Below are positions 1 to 49,165 of a DNA stretch of 64,000 bases, piece after piece. The DNA comes from Siphlonurus alternatus (Eukaryota > Arthropoda > Insecta > Ephemeroptera > Siphlonuridae). A program made the translations under genes and the position numbers. The notes under the pieces are model-generated. The model ran no database searches. It was not told the DNA's origin and saw only the letters and a program-made list of their open reading frames with translations. Numbering within the stretch: position 1 is the stretch's first letter; the number at the start of each line of letters is the position of its first letter. The stretch covers positions 30,960,675 through 31,024,674 of the forward strand of contig OX463781.1 in NCBI GenBank assembly GCA_949825025.1, read 5' to 3'.

Positions 1-534
1 ATGTATTGAATATATCTTGTTTGTTGATCGTGTGTTTATATATGTATTTTTTTAATGACGCGTCTTACCCATTATGCATGATACCATGTAATTTATATGT
101 GTACTTGTATTTGGAATGATATAAATAAACAATTTGAATTTTGCATTTGCCCAATACAAGTAAAAAGATTTGGTATCGAATCCCGCATGTATTCATTTGT
201 GTTGTATACAGTATAACTTTGATTTTTACCAGATCATTGACTTTCGTTATTCTTATTCATATAATATAAAATAAAATCTAGATATATCGTTTAAAAAATC
301 TTATAATATAATATTACAATATTTTATTATTTTCTTCAAAGTGATTTAATTAGCAAAATAGTCATCAGAATCAAAAAGCGCGATGATCATGCAGCGATCG
401 ATCGCTATCGATACAATGACTGACTTGAAAAAAATCTCATATGTGTTGACTGCTTTTAAATTGCTTGTTTGGCTCTATTCACACCTGCTCTGAACATTAC
501 TTTTCATTGCACCGTTGCAACTTGCATACAAATT

Positions 535-857
535 AATGAGATATTAGAATGTGAAAATTTTAGTGGCTTAATCGAAAGAGGGGGTAAAAATATGGTACTG
601 TGAATTTTTACAGATTTTTCTGAGACCGGGAACTATTTTTAAAAAATTATTGAAAGTCTATTTTGATGACGTCACGGGCGGCACTGCCCTATCCTTTTTC
701 TTAAGGAGTGCCGCCCGTGACGTCATCAAAATAGACTTTCAATAATTTTTTAAAAATAGTTCCCGGTCTCAGAAAAATTTGTAAAAATTCACAGTACCAT
801 ATTTTTACCCCCTCTTTCGATTAAGCAACTAAAATTTTCACATTCTAATATCTCATT
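535..857. repeat. Foldback element with TGACGTCA core (family W)
   Basis: Near-perfect inverted repeat: arms 535-685 and 707-857 (151 bp each) around a 21-bp loop. Each arm carries TGACGTCA next to the loop and a conserved stretch (AATAATTTTTTAAAAATAG). The loop text CCTATC..TTTTTCTTAAGGAG recurs in the element at 26300-26625, so both belong to one family. No coding capacity. Confidence 0.85.
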
Positions 858-1652
858 CTTAAAAATCTCGCCTTGAGGTCAGGCAATTTGTTAAACATAA
901 ATACAGCGCGTTGCATACATATCAGGGGTTATATATATATGGCCGAACGGTGAAATTATATTTATTATATGGGTAATTCTGTAAATTATCGACCAATCAT
1001 GCTTGCACCAATGTCATATCGGATGTCAATGATATATTTTTTTTAGGGATATAGCTTTTTTGAGTATAAGCTGTAGCTAAAAAATTCTGAGTTCCGAAGA
1101 ACCCTGGACTGGGCTGCAGCAGCGTCGTATTAGCGTGCGAAATCTTATGGACATTAAATATTTATATATTTAATTAACATTGCATATATGAAAAATTATA
1201 TCCACTATAACTATTGAATTAAAAAAATTGTGGAGTTTTCAACTTTGACACGATGATGGTACTTCATTGTCTATCTTACTGCTTAGTTTAATTTTGTGGA
1301 AAAATTTAATCGTTCCAAAACCAGATATTTTTCATTAAAAATACCCCAACTTCCGTTCTAAAAATCTCGATGTGGTAAAACTAAAATAACTTTTTCTTGA
1401 ATATATTTTGAAAGTTTGTCTCAAGTACTATAACAAATTACATATGTGAAAATCAAAATAGTTATTTTTTCATTTATTTTTAAATGTGAATTATAAAACA
1501 TGCTCGTAAATAATATATATCGAAGAAATAAAGGGTACCAACAAGAAGCATATATGCTTTCAAATTTCGATGGGTGGGGGGGGGGGGACCGTAAAGCTAA
1601 AGTTAATAACTATTACTAACAACATATCGAAATTTCATAGATCCATAATTTT

Positions 1653-2190
1653 AAACATATCATATCCTAAACTGTCCACTGCGTAAACTCCCCCTGTTAC
1701 ACAATGCCCGTCAGACTACCTGAAAATATTTGTGCTATTTGATAGTTAACCTAAAATATATATATATATTAATTATATATAATATTATAACTATATTATA
1801 TATATGCATACTGTATAACTATAATATATCATAATTGAATTGATAAATGTTTAAAATTGGAACTATTACAATTATGTATACTAATATTATTATGTATTCA
1901 AATTCAAATTTGAATATTGTGTTCTTATTTTGTTTATATATATAACATATTGATTATTATTATTAATATATTTTTTGTTTATATAATATATTGATACTGT
2001 ACAATATAGGCACAATTTTGTTTGTATTTTGGGCAAATTATATTTCATTTTGGTTTGTATAATAATAATATATGTATGTATAATATAATCAATATTTTTC
2101 TCGTATTTTTTAGGTTATTATTATATAATATTTTATAATCTATTCTGTACACTGTTTTTGTGTTCAATAAACAATTTATTTATAATTTTT
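1653..2190 (+). repeat. Dispersed repeat J, copy 1
   Basis: Shares long near-identical blocks with 62035-62790, for example around CTGTCCACTGCGTAAACT and ACCTGAAAATATTTGTGC. It ends in a stretch containing TTCAATAAACAATTTATT, which resembles a poly(A) signal region. Copy 2 is interrupted by a separate insertion. Origin unknown; possibly the 3' part of a mobile element. Confidence 0.7.
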
Positions 2191-2547
2191 TTACGGCAGT
2201 TGGTGCATGATATTTTAATTTATATACGAAGTACTTATTTTTTGAAAAAATTGCTACAAAAATAAAAAAAATGACAAATTCTAAAAAAAAACGCTACAAT
2301 TCGCGTTTTGAAAGTTGAAAGCTATCTATACTGTATAATATTCCTTATTTCACTTAGCTGATATTTGTTAATATCCAAATTAAAAATATTTATTACTAAT
2401 AATAATTTATATATAATAATAAAATATTATAAGATGTATCGGATGTCATTTATATATGCTTTAAATTAATTGCCTTAAGTAGTTAAATTTACCCATGCAT
2501 GCGCATGAGATAATACTTAATTACTTTTGTCTATAGCATTCTTGCAG

Positions 2548-13252
<10,705 letters not shown>

Positions 13253-14473
13253 AATTTACAACAATTGAGCGTAGTTTATTAATGGTTAGCTAGTAGTTAT
13301 TAGTAGTGGTTAATTGCATGGGGAAAATTTACTTTTGATATAATATGAACGTACTCAATCGTATAAAGAATATTTACAACAATTAAATCTTGATAATTAT
13401 ATGTAAACTCATATTCATTTAGGAATATCTTGACGTCATGAACCTTTTCTTTTGTCCTCCAATACAATACTAATGGGAGGGTCGCGTGACGTCAAATTAT
13501 TCCTAAATGAATATGACTTTGTTCGGTATGTTATAATAATTATAATTAAGTTTTGGCATTTGGGATTTTTATATTATAAACATTATTGCAATAAAAACAT
13601 ATATTTTCTGAACTACAATAAAATTATAATAGCTGTTTTTATTTTTTTTCCCTCCCATCTCACTATTTATTTATTAATCTTATACATGATTCTCAAATTA
13701 CTGAATAGAGTATATATATTATACTTTTAGTAAAATCACTAAAATCATATACTCCATAAAAAATATATTTATAATGATTTTTATAGATGACATATAATAT
13801 ATGTTTATCTAAATTATATTAAGTAAAAAGATTAAAGTAAATAGTAAAAAATAAAAATTATTTTAAGAAATTTTTTAAAATTAACAATTACAGTTTTCTG
13901 TTTGTCTGCATGAGGTTAAATTTAAAGTCTCTTTCATTACAATATATTATGTAGTAGTAAATACAGTACTGTACGTAATATGTATTGAAAATTAATTAGT
14001 GCTCTTCTATTTATTGTTACTACGTACTACTTTGGTATAATTATCGAGGATTTCATCATATCATAATCATCTACTGAATATATTATATAAACATGTATGT
14101 TATAATTAGCATAATTTATAAGTACTTTTAAAACCATGCCATTGGTTCTTGGTGTTGTCAGATCTGCATAATATTATTTATCAATTTGAAAAAAAAAAAA
14201 AAATAAAATAAAAAAATAAAAATAATAAAAATAAATTTAGACAGATATGAAATTAAGTAAATTTAATTGATTTATGATGCACATGATGTATTATATTCAC
14301 AAACGGACAGTCCCGCCAAAGCGGTTGGTGAGTTAAATAGAGGTTATCTGAAGGGCAATGTTAGTTCGCAGCTGGTTGATGATATCGTGCAATATTATTC
14401 TGTAATGCAAACAAAGTAGGTGGCATTTTAGTGGGTTGGTGTAATGTGATTGCTACAATTGTCCTGCGAGTGT
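13253..14473. other. Protease 3' flank and intergenic region
   Basis: AT-rich. A candidate poly(A) signal AATAAA lies at 13590-13595. An inverted repeat at 13410-13517 (CATATTCATTTAGGAAT and complement, each with TGACGTCA nearby) sits in the presumptive 3' UTR. Just before the next gene the sequence is less AT-rich (about 14305-14470). Confidence 0.55.
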
Positions 14474-14482
14474 TATATAAAA
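14474..14482 (+). promoter_or_regulatory. TATA box of the lectin gene
   Basis: TATATAAAA, the only strong TATA element between the protease and the lectin. It predicts transcription start near 14503-14508 and a 5' UTR exon of about 100 bases ending at 14603 (GAG|GTAAGT), with the intron running to the acceptor at 15156. Position and the good donor support the call; no transcript evidence. Confidence 0.6.
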
Positions 14483-15161
14483 ACAACGCGACATACATTT
14501 TATTTATTTATTTTTTTATTTTGTGCATTCATTGACTTTTCATTTCTTCGGATTTAAATGGTGGTGTGATATAGAATTATATTTAATTAACAATATATTA
14601 GAGGTAAGTTTTTTTTAATGCATTTTTGTTAATATTAAGTTTGACGTGAACATATGTTGTCTTGTACAGTCGAAAAGGTTCGAATAAAGAAAATAAATAA
14701 AATGAAATAAAATATTTTTTCTACTACATGTAAGTGAATATATTTATTTTTTTTCATTTAGTTCATTAATTTAATTTTTATTAAACTATGTGGTAACTGA
14801 AGTTTTAATTATTATTATTATTGTTGTTGTTATAAAAAGTTCTTCATCATTATTTCAACTAATAACTAAGCTATCAATGAAATATGCAGAGTATATCAAC
14901 TTAATAGCAGTCAATTTAAATTACTTCGGAATCGCATTATTTTTTATATTAATTAATAAGCGACTGTATAATTATTTAACTTCTGTGTATTTTTTTCGGT
15001 AGACTTTATTTTTTAGTGTTATAATAATCGAATATTTTTTTTATTTATTAATCGTAATTACAACTTTATAATATATACTTTGCCTATACAGTATATTATA
15101 CTCTCTGTGTGAATAACGTTCGTCGCACTTGTGACTCAATTATTGTTTGTTTACAGTGGAT

Positions 15162-23877
<8,716 letters not shown>

Positions 23878-23943
23878 TATGCTCATAAAAATTACATATA
23901 ATTATATGCTTTTATAGAAACTTTGTAAGCTCGAATAATTTTT

Positions 23944-23949
23944 AATAAA
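23944..23949 (+). promoter_or_regulatory. Poly(A) signal of the lectin gene
   Basis: AATAAA 67 bases after the lectin stop codon, the first in the 3' flank. Confidence 0.6.
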
Positions 23950-26788
23950 GGTTATATATATATTTATAACAATATGTATTAAAATTAATCCAAAAATAGA
24001 GCATAATTGTAATTAATATGTCAATATTAGGATATTTTGCTCTAACTTTGAAACTAACATCACTAACATCACATCACTCGCCTGACAGATTTATATTAAA
24101 AGGAAAATGTGTAGCAACCAAATATGCAAGTTTCATGATATGCTTATTTTTTTACGTAAAAATAAGCATTTAAACATTCTTTATATCTCCTTTTTATACA
24201 GTAGCACACGTATTATTTTTATTTTATTTTATTATCTTTTTCATCATGGGCACAAACATACATATATCACAATGTACAAGTCAGAATAATAAAAAAAAGA
24301 GCCCATGGGGCAAATGAAAAAGATTGCTGAGCAGTCCATTCACAGTAAGTGTTCATTCACCCGTTGAAATTAACTTAAAAAAAAAATAAAATAAAAATAA
24401 ATAGCACATATAGCTTAGCGTAATTGCAGTCATCAGACGACTAAGTTGCAAATTTAAGATCTCACAGTGGTTATAGCTAAGTATAACAAGTCTATAAGTT
24501 TACGCCCGACTCTATGGCGCCAAGCTTTAGACAGTCTAGACCGAATGGTGCTATTATTTATAAGAGCCTTATTATAAATTTCAAGATGGCTGCCTGCCGC
24601 GCGCAGTTGAATCCACACGTATACTAAGATTTTTAATACTGTAGTATGTCTTTAACAATTCAAATATATTGATCGATCTAAAACTGACCGCCTTGTTGTA
24701 AAGGCTTGCTCAACACAAAAAGTGAAAATGAATTGGCTGGGAGGATTTATTGGTATATACACCTTCCTAGCAAGACAGAATTGATTAATTTTACTTTCCT
24801 TCGAGCAAATTACAAAATATTGTACAAAGATTAGATGGCAAACCCGAAAGTACAAGGACTATGAAATGGATTGACAAATATCGAGTTAATCGCGTGAGAG
24901 TCACGTACCGCAGTTCAACAAGTAACCAGTTAAATGAGATTTTGTTCACCACGTGTGCCTGGATTAGTCCTAACCTCTAGTTGAAGAAAAATAACCTGTT
25001 AGGTTACATTCATCTTGTTTATATTTTTCCTAAAGTCAGCCCTGAAAAATAGCAAGAAAATCTTTGCATTTAGAACAAAAATATTAATAATAATTGAAAT
25101 TTAATAATATTTCATATTTATAATGAAGTTCTTAATCGTTTTCGAGTTTATCGTTTATATGTATATTTCTTTTTCGAAATTAATTTTTAAAAGAGCTCAA
25201 ATTTTGTAATACCAGCTACTGCAATACGGCCAATTTGTTATATTTTGCTTTATTCATTTTATTATTATTATTATTATTATTTTTTTTTGCAAAATAGGTT
25301 TGAAGATATTTTAAGATAATATCTTATTAATAATACGTTATTATTGATGGATAAAATATATCAGTACATTGCACTCATATATATTATGATATGATCAATA
25401 TGATATATTTATCATAACTGCGTGCTATTAGAGATTGTACACTATCTAAGGTTACTAATAATGACCTGTGATCAGTTAATATTTATTCTGTTGAAATGAC
25501 ATCTGTTTTTGTTCTGCAAATATGTTCAGAGGACCATTTACAAACAAAGGAAACAAATATTTACTTTAGAAATTTCCAGAAACATCTTGACAACAAGTTG
25601 TTCTAACGGCATAGTATAATAAAATTAAGTCGAATTGTTATGTAGTGTAAGATGGAAATGATCGATATATTATTATGTTTTCTGCAATGCAATTAATGTT
25701 TTAAATATTTTTAACCTCATAGTGTAATGAAGGGCATTATTTTTTTTCTCTCTTTCTGTAATTATTATAATAATTTTTAAATATTTCTGTGGGCGCATAT
25801 GCATATACTTCTTTATTAATGTCAGTGTTCTTAAAAAGAAATGTACAAAAGAAAAATCAGCAAAATTTCCTTGCATTTATATAAACTCGTAATATTATTA
25901 TTGCCATGGGTTAAAAAATAAAGCAATACTCAGTCTATAGTTTTTGGATAAATTAATTTAAATTTTAATATGACATTATACATATAGGCTACACAGAACA
26001 GCAGAATATCATTACATGCCATTAATTAAAACTGATCATATTGACATGTTTTTCGCATGAAAAAAATGATAACTAATTAAAGAATTATATTTTTTTTTTC
26101 TTGAACATATGTAAAATATTTTAGCTTTACCTTTGGTACTAATTTAATGATCAGCGAATTTACAAATTTAAAATCATCTTTATCCACGAAAGATTTTTAG
26201 CCCAAGGTTTCTTTATTCAGGTTACGATTAATAATATAATAGCATTGGCATAGGTTAGGAAGAGATTATCGGACACTTCTGTGTCTTAATACCCAGAAAA
26301 TGGAGTATTGTCCTCATTTTTTTTTTATTGCAGAAATGGATAGAGGGTGAAAAGTTATGCTACCCTGATTTTTTTCCGATTTTTTAGAGCCCGGGAAGTA
26401 TTTTTAAAAAAATATTGAAAGTCCTATTTGTGACGTCACGCGGCGTCAAGTCCTATCTTTTTCTTAAGGAGCGGCGTCTCGTGACGTCACAAAAAGAACT
26501 TTCAATAATTTTTTAAAAATAGTTTCCGGGCTCAAAAAAATCTGAAAAAAATCAGGGTAGCATAACTTTGCACGCTCTATCCATTTCTGCAATAAAAAAA
26601 AATGAGGACGATATTCCATTGACTTGATTGACAAATGCTGGGTGATTTTTAAATTTTTACGATAAAATGGGACCTGATCTTAATTTCTTCTCATTGGTGG
26701 ATTAATGTTTGTATTATTAGAGTTTAGAAAGCTTGATTATGATTGGTTCTCGTAACATCTTATATGATAAGAAACCTTGTGCTAGCCT
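23950..26788. other. Intergenic region between lectin and GPCR
   Basis: AT-rich, no supported exon. Contains poly(A)/A-T rich tails (about 24375-24400), a moderately GC-richer patch at 24500-24620 without coding sense, (ATT)n at 25262-25280 and the foldback at 26300-26625. Confidence 0.6.
26300..26625. repeat. Foldback element with TGACGTCA core (family W)
   Basis: Arms run from TGGAGTATTGTCCTCA (about 26300) to the complement TGAGGACGATATTCCA (about 26625). Each arm has TGACGTCAC near the loop; loop CCTATCTTTTTCTTAAGGAG matches that of 535-857. Only about 170 bp upstream of the GPCR TATA box, so it may affect that promoter. Confidence 0.85.
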
Positions 26789-26797
26789 ATATATAAA
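26789..26797 (+). promoter_or_regulatory. TATA box of the GPCR gene
   Basis: TATATAAAA 39 bases before the presumed start codon at 26836. It predicts transcription start near 26818-26822 and a very short 5' UTR. Confidence 0.65.
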
Positions 26798-26835
26798 ATT
26801 GATTCAAACATGTGACATTAAATCTGTAGCAGCAA

Positions 26836-44683
<17,848 letters not shown>

Positions 44684-44846
44684 AATTGAATTATACAATA
44701 TATATTTTAGAATATTATATAATATAATCGATCATTATTACTGCAGTATATAAAATATATGTAATATAATTATATGTATTAAATCTTATATTAAATTATA
44801 TAATAATTATAATATAATGGAACTTCTGTTTTTGCTACAGAAAGTA

Positions 44847-44848
<2 letters not shown>

Positions 44849-44918
<70 letters not shown>

Positions 44919-45022
44919 TGGGCGCCTTCACCTTGGCCCAATTGGGCCCGGTGCTGGCGCTAAACCACCCCAACTTGGTTGGGAGTTAAAAACAACAAAT
45001 AATAATAATAATAATAATAATT
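44849..45022 (+). mobile_element. 3' end of a Dong-like LINE between TAA repeats
   Basis: (TAA)n at 44849-44918, then about 75 bases of unique sequence that can fold into a hairpin (44922-44960: GCGCC/GGCGC, CACC/GGTG and the self-complementary GGCCCAATTGGGCC) and a second small hairpin (CCCAAC TTG GTTGGG), then (TAA)n again to about 45022. The hairpin matches that after the coding end at 45901-45945, so this is a severely 5'-truncated copy of the same family. Confidence 0.75.
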
Positions 45023-45041
45023 TTTCAGATATAATATAATA

Positions 45042-45860
45042 GAGTTTCAGCCTGCCATCAAGACACAGGCTGAAAGAATTCAGGAGTGGTCAACGAAAGC
45101 GTTGCATGGTCGGTATGCTGCAGCGTTGTCTTCGGATCAGGTGGACACCAAGAGTTCCACTGAGTGGCTGCGGACAAGTGGGCTATTTGCAGAGACGGAG
45201 GGCTTTGTCTGTGCCATACAGGATCAGGTCATCAGGACTAGGGCGTATGAGCGACACATCCTCAAAATCAACATCAGTGACCGATGTCGCCTTTGTAAGC
45301 AGGCTAACGAGTCCATTCAGCATGTCGCTGGGGGCTGTCCAGTGCTTGCTCCAAAAGAGTACTTAGAGCGCCACAATTCTGTTGCCAAAGTTGTACATCA
45401 AGCTTTGGCCAAGAAAGTTGGTCTCATTGAGACGGAGGTTCCGTACTATAAGTGCAAGCCGGAACAAGTTCTCCATAATCAGGATGCAAAAATCCTGTGG
45501 GATTCTGCCATCACCACAGATAGAGCTGTTGAAGCAAACAGACCTGATCTTGTTCTCTTCGACAAGAAAGCTCGAACAGCGGTGATTGTCGACATTGCTG
45601 TCCCGCTGGACGAGAATCTTGTGACCACAGTTGCGGAGAAAAAGCGCAAGTACCAGCCACTTGCTGTTGAGCTCAAAGACATGTACCAGCTCCGTAGTGT
45701 TGATGTGGTTCCAGTTGTAATCTCTAGTAACGGTCTTGTGACCAAAGACTGGTCAGATGCCAGAGAGAAGTTGGCTCTCAAAGAATACCATGTGCGTGTC
45801 ATGCAGAAGGCTGCTATTCTTGGCACGGCTAACATTGTGCGCAAGTTTTTGAGCTTGTAG
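45042..45860 (+). pseudogene. C-terminal part of an R4/Dong-like non-LTR retrotransposon ORF
   Basis: Open frame that enters from a truncated 5' end (reads FQPAIKTQAERIQEW before the first usable start) and stops at TAG 45858-45860. It has a zinc knuckle CRLC...HVAGGC and then the restriction-like endonuclease region: NRPDLVLFD with a second acid in AVIVDIAVP (PD-X12-D spacing) and a conserved downstream Lys/Arg-rich stretch. This layout (RT, zinc knuckle, C-terminal endonuclease) defines the older RLE-type LINE clades; the reverse transcriptase itself is lost. Frame fully open, so the insertion is young. Confidence 0.82.
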
Positions 45861-45987
45861 CACCCCTGCATGCGTACCCGCAATCCCCTCTCAATGTTTG
45901 GTACAGGCACTTACACCTTGGCTCAATTGAGCCCGGTGTTTGTGTTATAGTAAAGAAAGTAACAAGTAATAATAATAATAATAATAA
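45861..45987 (+). mobile_element. 3' UTR, terminal hairpin and (TAA)n tail of the Dong-like LINE
   Basis: About 100 bases after the stop codon, including a hairpin at 45906-45945 with CACC/GGTG and GGCTCAATTGAGCC, then AAGTAACAAG and a TAA tract (45967-45987). TAA repeats on both sides of the element agree with insertion into TAA microsatellites, as is known for Dong of the silkworm. Confidence 0.75.
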
Positions 45988-46357
45988 ATGTTTTATTGAG
46001 CAGAAAACAGACAAATTACAAATATGTCATAGTCAACAAAGGAAAAACTGCCCAAGGGGATGTGAAAAAAGGCAAGGCCCGTACTAAGTTCTACACCCAA
46101 AATAAAGTAAGAGCAGATAAGTAGGTTATCTGAAAGCTAGTATAATGCTAGAAATATTCGACTCAAGGGGGGGGGGGGGGCGAGAAAAGCGCACTTTTTA
46201 CATGAATGATATATTGTATCGTAGCCATTTTGGGGTGAGAAAATCGCTTCTTGGAGAGATTTTATCGCCAACATGACCGCCATACGACATTGAATCAAGT
46301 GCGCCTTTCTCACCTCGCCAAAAGTCCCTCTCGACATCCCTCCAAGGAAAAGTACTT

Positions 46358-46595
46358 TTAAGGAGGGAAACGGGAAACGGCTTTAGCTTTTATCAATTTA
46401 TAATTCTTATATTATTGCACCCCCCCCCCCAAAAAAAAAAAAACAAAACAAAAAACACACACACGTTACCATGCATGCATGCACCCTCCACTTTCTAGGA
46501 GTTCCAGCAAGTTCCAACGGTTGACGTTATAATCAAAATTCCAGTTTCCATGTGGCGCGCAGATAAAAGTTGAAGCCGTCCCCCGCCCCTTTTAA
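46358..46595. repeat. TTAA-flanked element (family S)
   Basis: Perfect TTAA at 46358-46361 and 46592-46595. Starts GGAGGGAAACGGGAAACGGCTT, shares TTTTAGGAGTTCCAGCA-like and GTTGACGTTAT words with 3441-3800. Only the outer 35 bp pair well, with A/C runs inside; decayed. Confidence 0.7.
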
Positions 46596-47306
46596 GATGA
46601 GTTAATAATATTTAATATAAAGCTCATGTATATACCATATAAAATTTAATGACGATGTAACATTTTCTGTAAAATATAAAGATTGTAAATTTTTATTAAT
46701 GATACCAAATAACGGCACTTCAAACTTATAAATGATATATTTTATATTATAACATTAAATGTAATAAAACTCTTCTGAACAGAAAATATTTTTTCGTGTT
46801 TTTGTTTTTTTCCGAAGAATCTAAAATTAATTATACTGCATATACCAATTTCAAGCGCACTGTATTTTCATACAAAAATGTTCTTTTGAGTGTATGTATA
46901 ATTTTTATTTTCAAGATTCGACATATAAACTAGCTGTAATAAGATATGGTATTATATCATTCATTTGTAATAAAAATACATTCGAAACTAAACTTGTAGA
47001 GGTGTAAAAATTATATGCAATTAACTGATGCCAATTAAGTTGCATATGAATTTTTGTCTGGGCTCGATAACTCACGAATCACGAATCACGAATCTTACAA
47101 ATTGGATGGACACACCATTGCTTGATTATTTATATTTATTAAATTTATTTCACCAACATATTTTACAATTACAATAATTACAGGTGAAATAGGCAAATAG
47201 GACATTTTGTATGACAATATTGAGCGCACCAGAACACAATTAAAGTGTAAAATATCTTTTTCCTAAATAAAAGTCTCTAAATTTTTAATTGAATCACAAT
47301 TACAGT

Positions 47307-47599
47307 TTAGCAGGGTAAGGGGTTGCCTAATGTTAAAAAAATTCCCACATAAAAAAATTACGAAACATATGTCTTATTGCTTACCCATGCAATCAGTATA
47401 ACGCGTATAAGCTATAAAATATCAGTTATACAAATTCATAACTCGAAAACTAGATTGAATTTATATTATGTACCTGCATGATATTTTAGCTACTGTGATA
47501 GCTAGGGGATGTAGAAGAGAGAGCATTTTAATATGTTTTATAATTGTCATGTGTGTGTGTTTTTTTTTTAACATTATAGGCGTGGTATCAGACCCTTAG
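47307..47599. repeat. Decayed TTAA foldback (family T)
   Basis: Contains the T-family words in order: GGGTAAGG, CTAATGTTAAAAAAATTCCCAC, AAAATATCAG, AACTCGAAAACTAG, ATATTTTAGCTACTG, GGGGATGTAGAAGAG, ACATTATAGGCGTGGTATCAGACCCTTA. Arms have diverged and the centre is deleted. Confidence 0.7.
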
Positions 47600-48006
47600 C
47601 TACAAATAAAATATCGTAACAATTCTAAAGAGCTTTGTTAAATAAAATATATTGTTATCATTGGCTACGGATTTAAACATTGAATTTGAAATTTTTTCAT
47701 GTGAAAGCCATCATATTATATACCGAAAATGTCAGATTCCTGTATTAAATAGATAATCTAGCTATTTAATATTATAGATAAATATACCTTCAAAGTTCCA
47801 AATCAAATGTTCAATAACCAACAAAACTGAATTAGTTGAAAAGTTGTGACACTATAATACACTTATTAAATTTATTATTATTTTAATATTCTATTATCTT
47901 CAATTGAATATAACTTTGAATTTGTTGAACTTCTTTAATTAACTTTTAATTTATTATTTTTTTTTAAAACCCAATTATAGTTCGTAACACCAAAGTCCTT
48001 GAGTTC

Positions 48007-48202
48007 CAGGCGCATATCCACGAAAAAGTTTCGGGAGCGGAGGGAGCTGAAAAATTTCGGGGGGGGGGGGGGGCTGCCTCCATTCATCCATATAAGGCGA
48101 ATGTTAAAAAAAAAAATTGGAGTGGGGGAAGTGCCTATATTGCCCATGTTAAATCCAAAATTTTGGAGGGGGCTGCAGCCCCCCCCCCTGAATCCGCGCC
48201 TG
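48007..48202. mobile_element. hAT-type MITE, relative of 31763-31922
   Basis: Starts CAGGCGCATATCC, ends GAATCCGCGCCTG, with long G and C runs next to each end. Shares an inner block with 31763-31922 in opposite orientation. The 8-bp flanks are not clearly identical. Confidence 0.65.
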
Positions 48203-48792
48203 CTTGATTGAAAGTTGTTCAACAATAAAAATTGTTGCTGCATGGCATATATATCAGCATTTGTTTCTTTACAAAAACTCAAAAGATTCTTTGATGGGAG
48301 TCAGTAAAATATTTTAACTGAATCCGAGTCACATTTCCAATCTGAAAATTATAAAGTCACATGCATGCAGATACCAAAAATATTATTATTATATTATTAT
48401 TTAAAACAAACCATCTATATATTTATATGACTTTACTTAATTAAGTTTCAACACAAAAGACTTTTTGGATCAGCGTGCAGGCATTGATTACATATAAAAC
48501 CATAATTCACATGTAGCTATATACATATTTTATAGTGCAAATTATTGTACTAACATGACGTGACAGTCAGAGGGTGTGAGAATCTCATTCGAGTAGCGAT
48601 CCGATCGCCCATATGCAATCCTGCACAATAGAGGCAGGGTTATTCTCCTATTGTTATCGGGTATACGCGCATCAGAAAAAGTGGACATTTTCATTGTTGG
48701 GGATACGTAACTCAATGTTAAAATCGATTTTTTTGATACTTTTTCTGAAGCTCCAGAGGATTTACATTCTTAACCAAATGCACCTAGGGGTT

Positions 48793-49165
48793 TTAAGGTA
48801 AAGATAATATGTATCAGCTGGCCCAATGCTAAAAAAATCCCATTCATAAAAATTATGAAAAAAATTTAAAATGTTCTCCTCTACATCCCCTATCAGTAGG
48901 TAAAATATCAGGTATACAAAAACGAGCTAGTTTTCGAGTTATTAATTTTTAAAGTTGACTAATTTAACATGGAAGTTCCATTTTTCCATGTTAAATTAGA
49001 GAACTTTAAAAATTAAATACTCGAAATCTAGCTCGTTTTTGTATACCTGATTTTTTACCTACTGATAGGGGATGTAGAGCAGAACATTTTAAATTTTTTT
49101 CATAATTTTTATGAATGGGATTTTTTTAGCATTGGTCCAGCTGATACATATTATCTCTACTTTAA
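48793..49165. repeat. TTAA-flanked foldback (family T)
   Basis: TTAA at 48793-48796 and 49162-49165; ends GGTAAAGATAATATGTATCAG and near complement. Arms pair to a centre near 48980, with the same inner words as 43954-44316. Confidence 0.88.

Larger units (their letters stand above)
1..2547. other. Upstream non-coding region of the protease gene
   Basis: AT-rich sequence with no open frame that looks coding. It holds the foldback at 535-857, a C/G run near 1573-1588, and the first copy of a dispersed repeat (1653-2190). The protease must have a further 5' exon with a start codon and signal peptide. I could not identify it here; it may be a short exon in this stretch or lie left of the window. 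Confidence 0.5.

Noticed and set aside
24400..24500. tRNA-like stretch (GTAATTGCAGTCATCAGACGAC...TTGCAAATTTAAGA)
   Set aside because: Some resemblance to a mitochondrial-type tRNA, but the acceptor and T stems do not pair and the A and B boxes are absent.
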